Assembly (NCBI RefSeq): GCF_900142575.1
Contig: NZ_FRBI01000002.1
Coordinates: 186,001 to 250,000 of the forward strand
Direction of reading: 5' to 3'
Length of the DNA stretch: 64,000 nucleotides
DNA from: Actinacidiphila paucisporea
Lineage (GTDB): Bacteria; Actinomycetota; Actinomycetes; Streptomycetales; Streptomycetaceae
Numbering within the stretch: position 1 is the first letter of the stretch; each line of letters starts with the position of its first letter. Shown piece after piece: positions 35,121 to 43,449 of the stretch. A program made the position numbers and the translations under genes. Under the pieces are notes generated by a model that saw nothing but the letters and a program-made list of their open reading frames with translations, was not told the DNA's origin and did not search any database.

Positions 35121-35144
35121 GACGAAAACGGCCCGGGAGGGCCG
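35121..35144 (-). terminator. intrinsic terminator for a minus-strand transcript
   Basis: Read on the minus strand: CGGCCC, loop TCCC, GGGCCG, then TTTTCGTC. A real stem plus T run is rare in this genome, so it implies a leftward transcript starting between about 35150 and 35396. No convincing gene explains it; a small RNA or short leader is possible. Confidence 0.55.
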
Positions 35145-35396
35145 CTCAAGCTCCCCGGGTATCGCCCCGGCGACGCCTTCCGGACCGTCCCCCAAGACGA
35201 TCCGTCCTACAGCCCCCCACCGGCTCCGCCGGGAGCGCGGCGCTCAAGACATAAGACCCGCCAACCACTGTAATGGTTACGTTCTCCGCCATGTGATCTA
35301 CGTCTCTTCGAAAAGGCTGTTTCCGCAGGCTACCCCGCTCGCGGCCGGTTCGGGGGGATCCCGTAGCGTGCTGTCTCTTCTCGAGGGGCGGAGCGG

Positions 35397-36143
35397 ATGG
35401 CACAGAGGGCGGCAGCGGTGCGCAACATCGTCGTGACCGGTGGCGGTACGGGCATCGGGCGGGCCGTCTCGCTGCGCTTCGCCGAGGACGGTCACCGGGT
35501 CACGATCGTCGGCCGCCGACGCGAGGTGCTGCACGCGACCGTCGAGCAGATCAAGGCCGAGCACGGGCTGGACGTCACGCCGGTGGTCTGCGACCTGGCG
35601 GACCCCGACGACGTGGAGGCCGCGCTGTCGCAGCTGCCCGACCGGGTGGACGTGCTGGTGAACAACGCGGGCAGCCGGGAGCTGGCGGTCGGCGCGGGCC
35701 CGCACGGGATGCTGGCGCGCTGGCGCGGCGACTTCGAACGCAACGTCCTCACCGCGGTACTGATCACCGAGTCGCTCCGTGACCGCTTCACCGACAGCGG
35801 CCGGGTCGTGACGGTGACCTCGGTGGCGGCGCTGCGCGGCGGCGGCTCGTACGGCGCCTCGAAGGCCGCACTGCACGCCTGGAACCACTCGCTCGCCGCC
35901 CAGCTCGGTCCGCAGGGGGTGACCTGCAACATCGTGGCGCCCGGCACGGTCGCCGGCACCGAATTCTTCGGCTCACGACTCAATGACGCGGAGCTGACCC
36001 GGCGGGCGGGCCGCACCCTTGTCGGGCGGGTCGGCCGCCCGGCGGACGTCGCCGCCGCGGTGGTCTTTCTCGCCTCGCCGGACGCGGGCTTCATCACGGG
36101 CGAGATCCTGCAGTGCAACGGCGGCGAACTCCTCGGCCGCTGA
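35397..36143 (+). CDS. short-chain dehydrogenase/reductase
   Basis: A 248-residue classical SDR. The N-terminal cofactor loop is TGGGTGIGRAVSLRF, with Arg residues after strand 2 (VGRRREVL) suggesting NADP(H). The NNAG motif is at VNNAGSRE. The catalytic Ser-Tyr-Lys is VTSVAALRGGGSYGASKAALHAW (Tyr near 152, Lys near 156). The C-terminus is typical of FabG-like enzymes (GRVGRPADVAAAVVFLASPDAGFITGEILQCNGGELLG). ATG at 35397; an internal GTG at about 35418 (VRNIVVTGG) is a possible alternative. Substrate unknown. Single-gene unit. Confidence 0.9.
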   Translation: MAQRAAAVRNIVVTGGGTGIGRAVSLRFAEDGHRVTIVGRRREVLHATVEQIKAEHGLDVTPVVCDLADPDDVEAALSQLPDRVDVLVNNAGSRELAVGAGPHGMLARWRGDFERNVLTAVLITESLRDRFTDSGRVVTVTSVAALRGGGSYGASKAALHAWNHSLAAQLGPQGVTCNIVAPGTVAGTEFFGSRLNDAELTRRAGRTLVGRVGRPADVAAAVVFLASPDAGFITGEILQCNGGELLGR

Positions 36144-36346
36144 CCGCCCCGGCCGCCCGCGGCTCTGCCCAGCCCGCCTGCATCCCCCGGGCGATGGCCC
36201 GCAGTTGGCCGTAATCCCTGAGGAGTAGTCCCGCTGAACCCGCAGGATGACCTTTCCGGTGAAACGGCTGAAGGGCGGTTAACCCGCTTGCCGTCCCCGC
36301 CCACCGCTGTCAGCGTTGTGCAAGGGGAGGGAAGAGGGGCGGTGGG

Positions 36347-37153
36347 ATGGACGTTGCACTGAGTGTGTCGGCACTTGACTTCACCTCCGGACTCGCCGAG
36401 TACCTGAGGGGTGGACACGTCATCTGGGCGTACGCGCTGCTGGCCGCGACGACGGCCCCGCCGCTCGTGCCCAACTCAGTGCTGCTCGTGACCGGCGGCG
36501 TGATGGCCGCGGAAGGCCATCTGAATCTGGCGCTCGTGCTGCTCGTGGTGGCCGGCAGCGCGTTCTTCGGCGACCTCGTGATCCGCCGGACAGGACAGGC
36601 GCTCAGCTCGCGCGTGCTGAACCGCATGCACCGCAGGCCGCGCCGTGAGGCTCTGCTGCGGTGGGCGGCGCTGCGTATCCAGCGGCATGGTGTGCCCTTC
36701 GTCATCGGCGTGCGGTTCCTGCCGAGCGGCCGGGTCATCGGCGGCCTCGCGGCGGGCATCATGCGCTATCCCGCGCGCCGCTATGCGATCGGAGCGGGCG
36801 TCGCCGAGACGGTCTGGGCCACGTATTCAGTCGGTGCCGGCTACATCAGCGGCCGGGCCGCCTCCAATTCGTTCTATGCCCTGTCCCTGGGGCTCGGCAT
36901 CTCCCTGCTGGTCGCCGCCGTCGGCACCGCGGCCCAGTGGGCCTCACGGGCCAAGGAGCGCCGCCAGGGCGGCGGTGCGGCGCGACCCTCGGCCGTGGTG
37001 GCGGCCTCCCTCGCCCAGGAGATGGGCCCGGTGGCCGTCCGTCCGGGCGTAGCCCCGGGAGAGGGCGGCGCACCGACGATCGGACCGCCCGCGCCGCCCA
37101 GGGACGGCCACCACGATGTTTTCAGCTGCCCGTCGGCAGGGCGCGAGAAGTAG
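36347..37153 (+). CDS. DedA family membrane protein
   Basis: A 268-residue integral membrane protein of the DedA/VTT (SNARE-associated) family, scramblase-like proteins that recycle lipid carriers such as undecaprenyl phosphate or phosphatidylethanolamine. The conserved core has VTGGVMAAEGHLNLALVLLVVAGSAFFGDLVIRRTGQ and the FLPSGRVIGGLAAGIMRYP motif, with the key Arg. It has about five hydrophobic segments and a Pro/Ala-rich cytoplasmic C-terminus of about 65 residues. ATG at 36347 with GGGAAGAGGGGCGG upstream. The last 32 bp overlap the 3' end of the convergent tetR gene. Confidence 0.85.
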   Translation: MDVALSVSALDFTSGLAEYLRGGHVIWAYALLAATTAPPLVPNSVLLVTGGVMAAEGHLNLALVLLVVAGSAFFGDLVIRRTGQALSSRVLNRMHRRPRREALLRWAALRIQRHGVPFVIGVRFLPSGRVIGGLAAGIMRYPARRYAIGAGVAETVWATYSVGAGYISGRAASNSFYALSLGLGISLLVAAVGTAAQWASRAKERRQGGGAARPSAVVAASLAQEMGPVAVRPGVAPGEGGAPTIGPPAPPRDGHHDVFSCPSAGREK

Positions 37154-37817
37154 CTCCGGCCGCCCCCACGGGGGCGGCCGTCCCGTCGACCGTGACCGGC
37201 CCGGTGCCGACGTACGGCGCGAGATAGCGGTAGAGCATGCCTTTCATCTCGCCGGCGTAAGCGGTGCGCTCCTCGCCCTCGCTCTGCACGATCAGGTCGA
37301 GCGCGGCCTTGAACATCGCGAAGGACATCTCGGCGATGAGCGTGCGTTCGACCGTCGACAGCGACGGCTGCCGCAGGGCCAGCAGCCCGGACACGCCGTC
37401 GAGCAGCGTCGCGTGCAGCGTGTCGTGCTCCTCCGTGACCCTGCCCGGCGCGTCGGGGCCCTTGATCAGGGCCAGGAAGGCGGGGTTGGCGCAGTTGAAC
37501 TCGACGAAGGGGTCGGCGATGGCGTCGATGAGCTGGTCGAGCGGCAGCCGGGCGTTCTCCGCGGTGAAGACGCGCCCGTGCGCCTCCTCCATCTGCTTGA
37601 CCAGCTGGCCGCCGAGCTCCACGGCGATGGCTTCCTTGTTCGGGAAGAACTGGTAAAGCGTGCCCGGTGACACGCCGGCCTCGCGCGCGATCGCGTTGGT
37701 GCTGGAGGCCGTGTAGCCCAGCTTGCAGAACACGCTGGCGGCGGCTTGGAGCAGCTGGCTGATACGCCGCTCGCCGCGCGCCTGGCGCCGCCTCGGCCTC
37801 TCGTCCGCCTCGGACAC
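37122..37817 (-). CDS. TetR family repressor of the MMPL transporter
   Basis: A 231-residue TetR regulator. The HTH (about 17-62) reads RISQLLQAAASVFCKLGYTASSTNAIAREAGVSPGTLYQFFPNKEAIAVEL. The C-terminal helical domain includes LDQLIDAIADPFVEFNCANPAFLALIKG, and a Gly/Ala-rich tail follows. GTG at 37817 is chosen because GGGAG lies 5 bases upstream and longer frames run into the divergent promoter. It is divergent from the MMPL gene with palindromes between, so it most likely represses that pump and responds to its substrate. It overlaps the DedA gene tail to tail by 32 bp. Confidence 0.9.
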   Translation of the reverse strand: MSEADERPRRRQARGERRISQLLQAAASVFCKLGYTASSTNAIAREAGVSPGTLYQFFPNKEAIAVELGGQLVKQMEEAHGRVFTAENARLPLDQLIDAIADPFVEFNCANPAFLALIKGPDAPGRVTEEHDTLHATLLDGVSGLLALRQPSLSTVERTLIAEMSFAMFKAALDLIVQSEGEERTAYAGEMKGMLYRYLAPYVGTGPVTVDGTAAPVGAAGATSRALPTGS

Positions 37818-37835
37818 GTGTACTCCCAGGGGGGA

Positions 37836-37876
37836 TTGACAAACGCGAGTGCTCGCTCGCATTCTTGAAATGCGAG
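37836..37876 (+). promoter_or_regulatory. MMPL promoter with overlapping operator
   Basis: A -35 TTGACA (37836-37841) and a weak -10 CATTCT (37860-37865) with an 18-base spacer. A perfect dyad CTCGCATT-CTTGA-AATGCGAG (37856-37876) covers the -10. A second, overlapping near-palindrome GCGAGTGCTCGCTCGC (37845-37860) lies in the spacer. Repressor binding would block polymerase. Confidence 0.65.
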
Positions 37877-37931
37877 TGGTTGTTCGTGTCTGTAATTTTA
37901 TGTCGTTCCAGGGCGAGAGGACACCTCTGTC

Positions 37932-40172
37932 ATGTCCGATGTCAACCGCGCGGGTGCGGTCGGGGGGTGGACGCGGGCCGTCACCGCCAGGCCGCGGCTG
38001 ACTCTGCTGCTGGCGCTGCTCTTCACCGCACTCACCGTGGTGGCCGGAAGCGGCGCCGGGGGCCGGCTGTCCAGCGGGGGCTTCGAGGCCCCCGGATCCC
38101 AGTCCTCCTACGCCACCGCGGCGCTCGCCGACCGCTTCCCCGGCTCCCAGCCCAATCTCGTCCTGCTGGTCGACACCCGGGGCGCGGACCCCGACAGTCC
38201 CGCCGTCGCCGCCCAGGGGCGGGAGCTGGCCCGCAGACTCGCCGCCGATCCCGATGTCGCCGGTGTGAGTTCGTACTGGGACACCGGCGCACCGGTGCTG
38301 CGAGCCGAGGACGGCGGCTCCGCGATGATCACCGCCCGGCTGCGTGGGGACGACGACGCCGTGGCCCGGGAGGTCAAGCGCATAGCTCCCGCCTACCGTG
38401 GCACGCACGGGCCGGTCCGCGTGACCGTCGGCGGCACCGCCGAGGTGCTGCACGAGATGCAGAGCACCATCCAGCAGGATCTGGTGCGGGCCGAGATGAT
38501 CGCCCTGCCGATCACGCTGGTGCTGCTGGTCATGGTCTTCGGCAGTGCGGTCGCAGCACTGCTGCCGCTGGGTATCGGCATCATCGCGATCCTCGGCACC
38601 AGCGCGGTGCTGCGCGGCATCACCGGGTTCACCGACGTGTCGGTCTTCGCGGAGAATCTGACGACCGCGCTCGGCCTCGGGCTGGCGATCGACTACGCCC
38701 TGTTCATCGTGCGCCGCTTCCGCGAGGAGCTGGCGGCCGGTGCGGCACCGCGGCCGGCGGTGGCCACGACGCTGCGGACAGCCGGCCGGACAGTGCTCTT
38801 CTCGGCGCTGACCGTGGCGGCCGCCTTGTCGGCCATGCTGGTCTTCCCGCAGTATTTCCTGCGCTCCTTCGCCTATGCGGGTGTCGCGGTGGTGCTGCTG
38901 GCCGCCGGCGCGGCACTGATCGTGCTGCCGGCCGCCCTGGTGCTGCTCGGCGACCGGGTCAATGCGCTGGACCTGCGGGCGCTGCTGCGCCGCGGGGGTC
39001 GGCCGGCGGGGCGGACCGCCGCGGAGCCCGGCGCGCGCTATGCCGCGCTGGCCCGGTTGGTGATGCGCCGGGCGCCGGCCTTCGCGATCGGTGCGGTGGC
39101 CGCGCTGCTGCTGCTCGGGCTGCCGTTCCTGCGGGTGCAGTTCGGGACGGCGGACGACCGGCAGCTACCGGCCGCGGCCGAGGCCCGTACGGTGCAGCAG
39201 CACGTCCGGCAGGACTACGCCGGCGCCCCGGTCGGCGCGATCACCGTGCTCGCCGAGGACACCGACACGGCCCGGCTGGCCGACTACCGGCGCCGGGTGG
39301 CCGCTCTGCCCGGTGTGGTCCGGGTGGAGGGCCCCGTCGTCGGCAAGGAGGCCGGCAGCGCCTATCTGACGGTGGTGCCCGACGGCGCTCCCGTGGACTC
39401 CGGTCCGCAGCGCGTGGTCGGCGAGATCCGGGCGGTGCCGGCCGGCTTCCGCACCTCGGTCACCGGGCAGGCGGCGGTGCTGGTCGACACCAAGCACGCC
39501 ATAGCGCAGCGATTGCCCTGGGCGGCCGGCGTCATCGGCCTGGTCACGCTGCTGCTGGTGTTCCTGCTGACCGGCAGCGTGGTGGTCCCGGTGCAGGCGG
39601 TGCTGCTCAATGCCCTCAGCCTGACGGCGATGTTCGGCGCGGTGGTCTGGGTCTTCCAGGACGGCCACCTGTCGCGGCTGCTGGGTTTCACCGCGACCGG
39701 CAGCATCGAGACGACACTGCCGGTGCTGATGTTCTGCGTGGCCTTCGGGCTGTCCATGGACTACGGGGTCTTCCTGCTGTCACGGATCAAGGAGGAGTAC
39801 GACAGGACCGGTGACCACCAGGGGTCCATCGTCTTCGGGCTGCGCAGGACGGGAGGACTGATCACGGCCGCCGCGATCATCCTGGCCGTGGTGATGGTCG
39901 GAGTGGGAATGTCCCGGGTGGCCAACACCAAGATGCTGGGACTGGGGATCGCCCTGGCGGTGCTGATGGACGCGATGGTGATCCGTACGCTCCTGGTGCC
40001 GGCGGTGATGCGGCTGACGGGCAGGGCCACCTGGTGGGCGCCGCCGGTGCTGCGCCGATTTCACGACCGGTTCGGCATATCCGAGGGCGGCGGCCCGCGG
40101 ACGCCGGGGACGGCGGTCGGGGCCCCGCGCTCCGGTGAGCGGCGGGACCCCGAGCCCGCGAGCAGGAACTGA
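37932..40172 (+). CDS. MMPL/RND family transporter
   Basis: A 746-residue proton-driven exporter of the MmpL type. It has the expected two halves: TM1 near 20-40, an external domain, TMs 2-6 (about 185-345), a second external domain (about 370-540), then TMs 7-12. Signature DY-containing segments are LGLGLAIDYALFIVRRFREEL and FCVAFGLSMDYGVFLLSRIKEEYD, carrying the proton-relay Asp-Tyr pairs. Length fits the shorter streptomycete MMPL proteins. The cargo is probably a lipid, siderophore or toxic compound. ATG at 37932 is preceded by GGGCGAGAGGA. Controlled by the divergent TetR gene. Confidence 0.93.
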   Translation: MSDVNRAGAVGGWTRAVTARPRLTLLLALLFTALTVVAGSGAGGRLSSGGFEAPGSQSSYATAALADRFPGSQPNLVLLVDTRGADPDSPAVAAQGRELARRLAADPDVAGVSSYWDTGAPVLRAEDGGSAMITARLRGDDDAVAREVKRIAPAYRGTHGPVRVTVGGTAEVLHEMQSTIQQDLVRAEMIALPITLVLLVMVFGSAVAALLPLGIGIIAILGTSAVLRGITGFTDVSVFAENLTTALGLGLAIDYALFIVRRFREELAAGAAPRPAVATTLRTAGRTVLFSALTVAAALSAMLVFPQYFLRSFAYAGVAVVLLAAGAALIVLPAALVLLGDRVNALDLRALLRRGGRPAGRTAAEPGARYAALARLVMRRAPAFAIGAVAALLLLGLPFLRVQFGTADDRQLPAAAEARTVQQHVRQDYAGAPVGAITVLAEDTDTARLADYRRRVAALPGVVRVEGPVVGKEAGSAYLTVVPDGAPVDSGPQRVVGEIRAVPAGFRTSVTGQAAVLVDTKHAIAQRLPWAAGVIGLVTLLLVFLLTGSVVVPVQAVLLNALSLTAMFGAVVWVFQDGHLSRLLGFTATGSIETTLPVLMFCVAFGLSMDYGVFLLSRIKEEYDRTGDHQGSIVFGLRRTGGLITAAAIILAVVMVGVGMSRVANTKMLGLGIALAVLMDAMVIRTLLVPAVMRLTGRATWWAPPVLRRFHDRFGISEGGGPRTPGTAVGAPRSGERRDPEPASRN

Positions 40173-40175
40173 GGG

Positions 40176-40379
40176 TCAGTCCGGGTCCCGGCGGCCTCGG
40201 TTCCCCGGCCGCCGGGCGCTCCAGGCCCTGATGGTGTCCGCGTACCAGTAGGGCTTGCCCCCTTCCACGCGGTCGGGATCGGGCAAGTGCCCGTGCTTGC
40301 GATAGGAGCGCACAGTGTCGACCTGCACGCGGATATGTGCGGCGATGTCCGCGTACGACCACAAGGTCTTGTCCGTCAT
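40176..40379 (-). CDS. small helix-turn-helix DNA-binding protein
   Basis: A 67-residue protein with a MerR/AlpA-like winged HTH: LWSYADIAAHIRVQVDTVRSYRKHGHLPDPDRVEGGKPYWYADTIRAWSARRPG. Proteins of this size and kind act as excisionases or plasmid-type regulators in actinomycetes, but no integrase, att site or mobile gene is nearby. It may simply be a chromosomal regulator. ATG at 40379 with GGAGG 8 bases upstream; an upstream in-frame extension of 13 residues is less likely. It ends 3 bp from the MMPL stop, convergent. Confidence 0.75.
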   Translation of the reverse strand: MTDKTLWSYADIAAHIRVQVDTVRSYRKHGHLPDPDRVEGGKPYWYADTIRAWSARRPGNRGRRDPD

Positions 40380-40526
40380 GTCGGGTACCTCCGAGCGTTC
40401 GTGACTGACCGTCAGCACACTCGTCGGGTCAACGACGTGGAGGGGAGCGCCGCATGGGCTTGTCGATCTTCTGTGACGTGGAACCCGCGAAACGGTGACA
40501 AAAGTAGCGAACGGGTAACAGTGCGA

Positions 40527-41378
40527 TCAGGCGGGAGAGGTGCTGCAGGAGACGACCTGGAGGAGGTGCCGGGCGGTGGTGGCCATCGCGTCCCGGGCCG
40601 GTCGCAGATAGCGGCGCGGATCGACCACGGCGGGATCGTCGGACAGTTGCCCGCGCACGGCGGAGGTGAAGGCGACATTGAGCGCGGTGCCTATGTTGAT
40701 CTTCACCATGCCGGCGGCGACCGCCTGCCGCAGTTCGTCGTCGGGCACGCCCGAGGAGCCGTGCAGCACCAGCGGTACGGCGACGGCCGCCCGCAGCCGG
40801 GCGATCAGGGCGTGGTCGAGGCGTGCGGTGCGCAGGGTCATCGCGTGCGAACTGCCGACCGCGACCGCGAGCGCGTCCACGCCGGTCGCGGCGGTGAAGG
40901 CGGCGGCCTGGTCGGGGTCGGTGCGCACGCCCGGGGTGTGCGCGCCGTCCTTACCGCCGACCGCGCCCAGTTCGGCCTCCACCCACACGCCTTGGGAGTG
41001 CGCCCAGGCGGCGACCCGGGCCGTGGCGCGCACGTTCTGCTCGTAGGGCAGCGCCGAAGCGTCGTACATGACGGAGGACCCTCCTGCGGCGACACCGGCC
41101 CGCAGCAGGTCCTCGTCCTGGATGTGGTCCAGGTGCACGGCGACGGGTACGGCGGCGGCGGCGGCGAGGGCGACCGCGGCGGCCAGCAGCGGCGCCGGCC
41201 GGCCGAGGTGGAAGGCCACCGCGTTCTGGCTGATCTGCAGGATCACCGGCAGCCCGGCGGCCTCGGCGGCGGCGGTGATGGCCTCCGCGTGCTCCAGGGT
41301 GATGACGTTGAAGGCGGCGACGCCGTGGCCGGCCGCGCGGGCGGCGGTGACGAGGTCGGCGGTGGTGGTGGCGGTCAT
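40527..41378 (-). CDS. class II fructose/tagatose-bisphosphate aldolase family protein
   Basis: A 283-residue zinc-dependent aldolase of the Fba/KbaY/GatY family. Metal and catalytic elements: VHLDHIQDEDLL (Asp and His), GVWVEAELGAVGG (Glu), AVAVGSSHAM (His), VLHGSSGVPDDEL (His, Gly-Ser) and INIGTALNVAFTSAVR (phosphate and substrate Asn/Thr). It resembles tagatose-1,6-bisphosphate aldolases rather than glycolytic Fba because it partners a SIS-domain isomerase. ATG at 41378 with downstream operon organisation; 38 bp after the isomerase stop. Likely role: cleave the ketose bisphosphate derived from an amino sugar. Confidence 0.85.
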   Translation of the reverse strand: MTATTTADLVTAARAAGHGVAAFNVITLEHAEAITAAAEAAGLPVILQISQNAVAFHLGRPAPLLAAAVALAAAAAVPVAVHLDHIQDEDLLRAGVAAGGSSVMYDASALPYEQNVRATARVAAWAHSQGVWVEAELGAVGGKDGAHTPGVRTDPDQAAAFTAATGVDALAVAVGSSHAMTLRTARLDHALIARLRAAVAVPLVLHGSSGVPDDELRQAVAAGMVKINIGTALNVAFTSAVRGQLSDDPAVVDPRRYLRPARDAMATTARHLLQVVSCSTSPA

Positions 41379-41416
41379 GCGGTCCCTCGGATTCGTGGGA
41401 AGCGGCGGGGGCCGGG

Positions 41417-42307
41417 TCAGCCGAGGACGACCGAGCGGGTCAGGTTGCGCGGGCGGTCCGGATCCAGGCCGCTGCGCTCGGCCACGGCGACCGCGAGCCG
41501 CTGGGCGCGCACCAGATCGGCCAGCGGGTCCAGGTCGGGGCGGGACTCCAGGGTGCCGCCCACCGCGGCGACATCGTCCGCCAGCCCGGCCGGCAGCGCA
41601 CCGAAGGCCCAGACCGTACGGCCGGGCCCGGTGATGCTGATCGGGCCGTGGCGGTATTCCATCGCCGGATAGCTCTCGGTCCAGGCACCCGCGGCCTCGC
41701 GCATCTTGAGCGCCGCCTCCTGGGCGAGCCCGTAGGTCCAGCCGGTGCCGAGGAAGGTGGTCTGCTCGGCGGCCGGCAGCGCCTCGGGCAGGTCGGCGGC
41801 CACGGCGGTGCGGGCGTCGGCGACGGCGGCGGTGAGGTCGTGGCCCAGGTGGGCGCGGAGCAGTGCGAGCGCGGTGGTGGCGAATCTGGTCTGCACGACG
41901 GAGCGTTCGTCGGCGAAGTCCAGTACGACCACTTCGTCGGCGGCTTCCCGGACCGGCGTGTCCGGGTCGGCGGTGACCGCGACGACCCGGACGTCGGCGG
42001 AGCGCAGGCGGGTGGCGGCCCGCAGCACTTCGGTGGTGGTCCCCGAGCGAGTGATCGCCAGCACGCGGTCGTAGTCGCGGCCGAAGGGGAATTCCGAGGC
42101 GGCGAAGGCGTCCGTGACCCCGTGCCCGGCCTGCTCGCGCAGCGCCGCGTAGGACTGGGCCATGAACCATGACGTGCCGCAGCCGATCACCGCCACCCGC
42201 TCGCCCCGCTGCGGCAGCCGGTCGGCGGCCTCGGCGGCGATGCTCGCCGCACGCAGCCAGCAGTCGGGCTGGGAGGTGATCTCGGCGGTGGTCAACGAGA
42301 CGGGCAT
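41417..42307 (-). CDS. SIS domain sugar isomerase/deaminase (AgaS-like)
   Basis: A 296-residue protein with two SIS domains and no glutaminase domain, similar to the isomerase half of GlmS and to AgaS (galactosamine-6-phosphate deaminase/isomerase). Sugar-phosphate motifs: VIGCGTSWFMAQSYAAL, AITRSGTTTEVLRA and GTGWTYGLAQEAALKMREAAG. The C-terminus NLTRSVVLG parallels the GlmS tail, which supports an amino-sugar phosphate substrate. ATG at 42307. First gene of a two-gene operon with the aldolase. Together they would convert an N-acetyl- or amino-sugar phosphate to triose units. No kinase or transporter lies next to them. Confidence 0.85.
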   Translation of the reverse strand: MPVSLTTAEITSQPDCWLRAASIAAEAADRLPQRGERVAVIGCGTSWFMAQSYAALREQAGHGVTDAFAASEFPFGRDYDRVLAITRSGTTTEVLRAATRLRSADVRVVAVTADPDTPVREAADEVVVLDFADERSVVQTRFATTALALLRAHLGHDLTAAVADARTAVAADLPEALPAAEQTTFLGTGWTYGLAQEAALKMREAAGAWTESYPAMEYRHGPISITGPGRTVWAFGALPAGLADDVAAVGGTLESRPDLDPLADLVRAQRLAVAVAERSGLDPDRPRNLTRSVVLG

Positions 42308-42376
42308 GCAGTGCTCCTCGATACGGGAGAGGCGGTGCCGACCGGCCCCAGGCCGGGGCGTCCCATGCAGTGTAGA

Positions 42377-42422
42377 TGAGCATTCATGCGCGAAACCAGC
42401 CTTGAATGAGCAGAATTGCTCA
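42377..42422. promoter_or_regulatory. operator region with TGAGCA palindrome upstream of the SIS/aldolase operon
   Basis: TGAGCA-GAAT-TGCTCA (42407-42422) is a perfect 6-bp dyad; a further TGAGCA half-site lies at 42377-42382. They are 70-115 bp upstream of the SIS gene ATG and about 200 bp upstream of the divergent dienelactone hydrolase. They resemble DeoR/AgaR-type sites, but no regulator gene is adjacent. Confidence 0.55.
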
Positions 42423-42615
42423 CTCTCCCGCCTCCTCGGTCCCGGACATCCGTCCGGGGATGAATCGCCGTTCCGTGGGCGTGGCGCTCGGCCGGATGGG
42501 CAGGATGGAGGCGCGCGCACGACCCCGGCGCACCCGGCGGCCGCGACGTCCGCAGTCGGCCGGGCCTCCACCGTGCTCGCACCGCGGGCGACCCGACCAC
42601 CGAGGAGAACCCCTG

Positions 42616-43431
42616 ATGACCGGCTCCGCACCCACCTCCGATCTGACCGGTTGGCGCAGCAGCCCGTTCACCGGCGCAGGCTTAACCCACGACGTGTACG
42701 AGAAGGGCGAGGGCCCGGGGGTGGTGCTGGTCCCCGAGATCCCCGGCATGACGCCCGAGGTGCTGGGCCTTGCGGACCACCTGGTCGAGCAGGGCTTCAC
42801 CGTCGCGATCCCGTCGCCCTTCGGTGTGCCCGGCCGCAAGTCGACCGCCGGATACACCCTCGCCACCGTCGCCAAGCTGTGCGTGTCCGCCGAATTCAGT
42901 GCCTTCGCCACGGGTGCCAACCGCCCCTTCGCCGACTACCTCCGGGCGCTGGCTCGGGACCTCGCGGCCCGCACCCCGGGACCCGGTGTCGGCGTCATCG
43001 GGATGTGCTTCACCGGCGGCTTCGCCCTGGCCGCCGCCGTCGACGACGTGGTTCTCGCCCCGGTGCTCAGCCAGCCCGCGCTGCCCTTCCCCGTGGGCGG
43101 CAGGCGCGCCGCGGACCCGAGCGTGTCCCCGAAGGAGCTGGCCACGGTGGTGGCCCGCACCCGGGAGTCCGGCCTGTGCCTGCTCGGCCTGCGGTTCAGC
43201 GAGGACAAGGGCGCCACGCGCAGCCGTTTCGCGACCCTGCGCCGCAGCCTCGGCGACGCCTTCGAGGTGATCGAACTGGACTCGGCCAAGGGGAATGCGG
43301 GCGGCTTCAAGAGCTCCGCGCACTCCGTACTGACCACCGAGGTCAGGGAAACCCCCGGGCATCCCGCGCTCGCCGCCCGCGAGCGGGTGGTGGAATTCCT
43401 GCGCGAGCGGCTGACACCCACGAGCGGCTGA
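42616..43431 (+). CDS. dienelactone hydrolase family protein
   Basis: A 271-residue alpha/beta hydrolase of the dienelactone hydrolase family. The nucleophile elbow is VGVIGMCFTGGFALAAAV, with Cys rather than Ser (Cys near 131), as in true dienelactone hydrolases. The C-terminal TPGHPALAARERVVEFLRERL carries the catalytic His. Family members hydrolyse dienelactones from chlorocatechol breakdown or other esters; streptomycetes often have several with unknown substrates. ATG at 42616 with GAGGAG 8 bases upstream. The N-terminal frame extension of 70 residues is not bias-like. Monocistronic and convergent with sigJ. Confidence 0.85.
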   Translation: MTGSAPTSDLTGWRSSPFTGAGLTHDVYEKGEGPGVVLVPEIPGMTPEVLGLADHLVEQGFTVAIPSPFGVPGRKSTAGYTLATVAKLCVSAEFSAFATGANRPFADYLRALARDLAARTPGPGVGVIGMCFTGGFALAAAVDDVVLAPVLSQPALPFPVGGRRAADPSVSPKELATVVARTRESGLCLLGLRFSEDKGATRSRFATLRRSLGDAFEVIELDSAKGNAGGFKSSAHSVLTTEVRETPGHPALAARERVVEFLRERLTPTSG

Positions 43432-43449
43432 AGCCACCGTGCCGTGCGG

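Larger units (their letters stand above)
34953..35396. other. intergenic region after citA with duplicated motif and minus-strand terminator
   Basis: 444 bp without a supported protein gene. It holds the citA terminator hairpin, a 19-base direct repeat GGATCCCCCCACGGGTCCG (35022-35040 and 35069-35087), a minus-strand intrinsic terminator (35129-35144 then TTTTCG), and a small dyad AACCA...TGGTT near 35260-35275. A minus-strand frame of 48 codons (35146-35292, MAENVTITVVGG...) ends just before that terminator. Its third positions are too A/T rich for a streptomycete gene, so I do not call it. Confidence 0.5.

Noticed and set aside
35146..35403. 85-codon (or 48-codon) minus-strand frame behind citA
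   Set aside because: Third positions are too A/T rich for this genome and the ribosome site is poor; the terminator after it may belong to a non-coding RNA instead.
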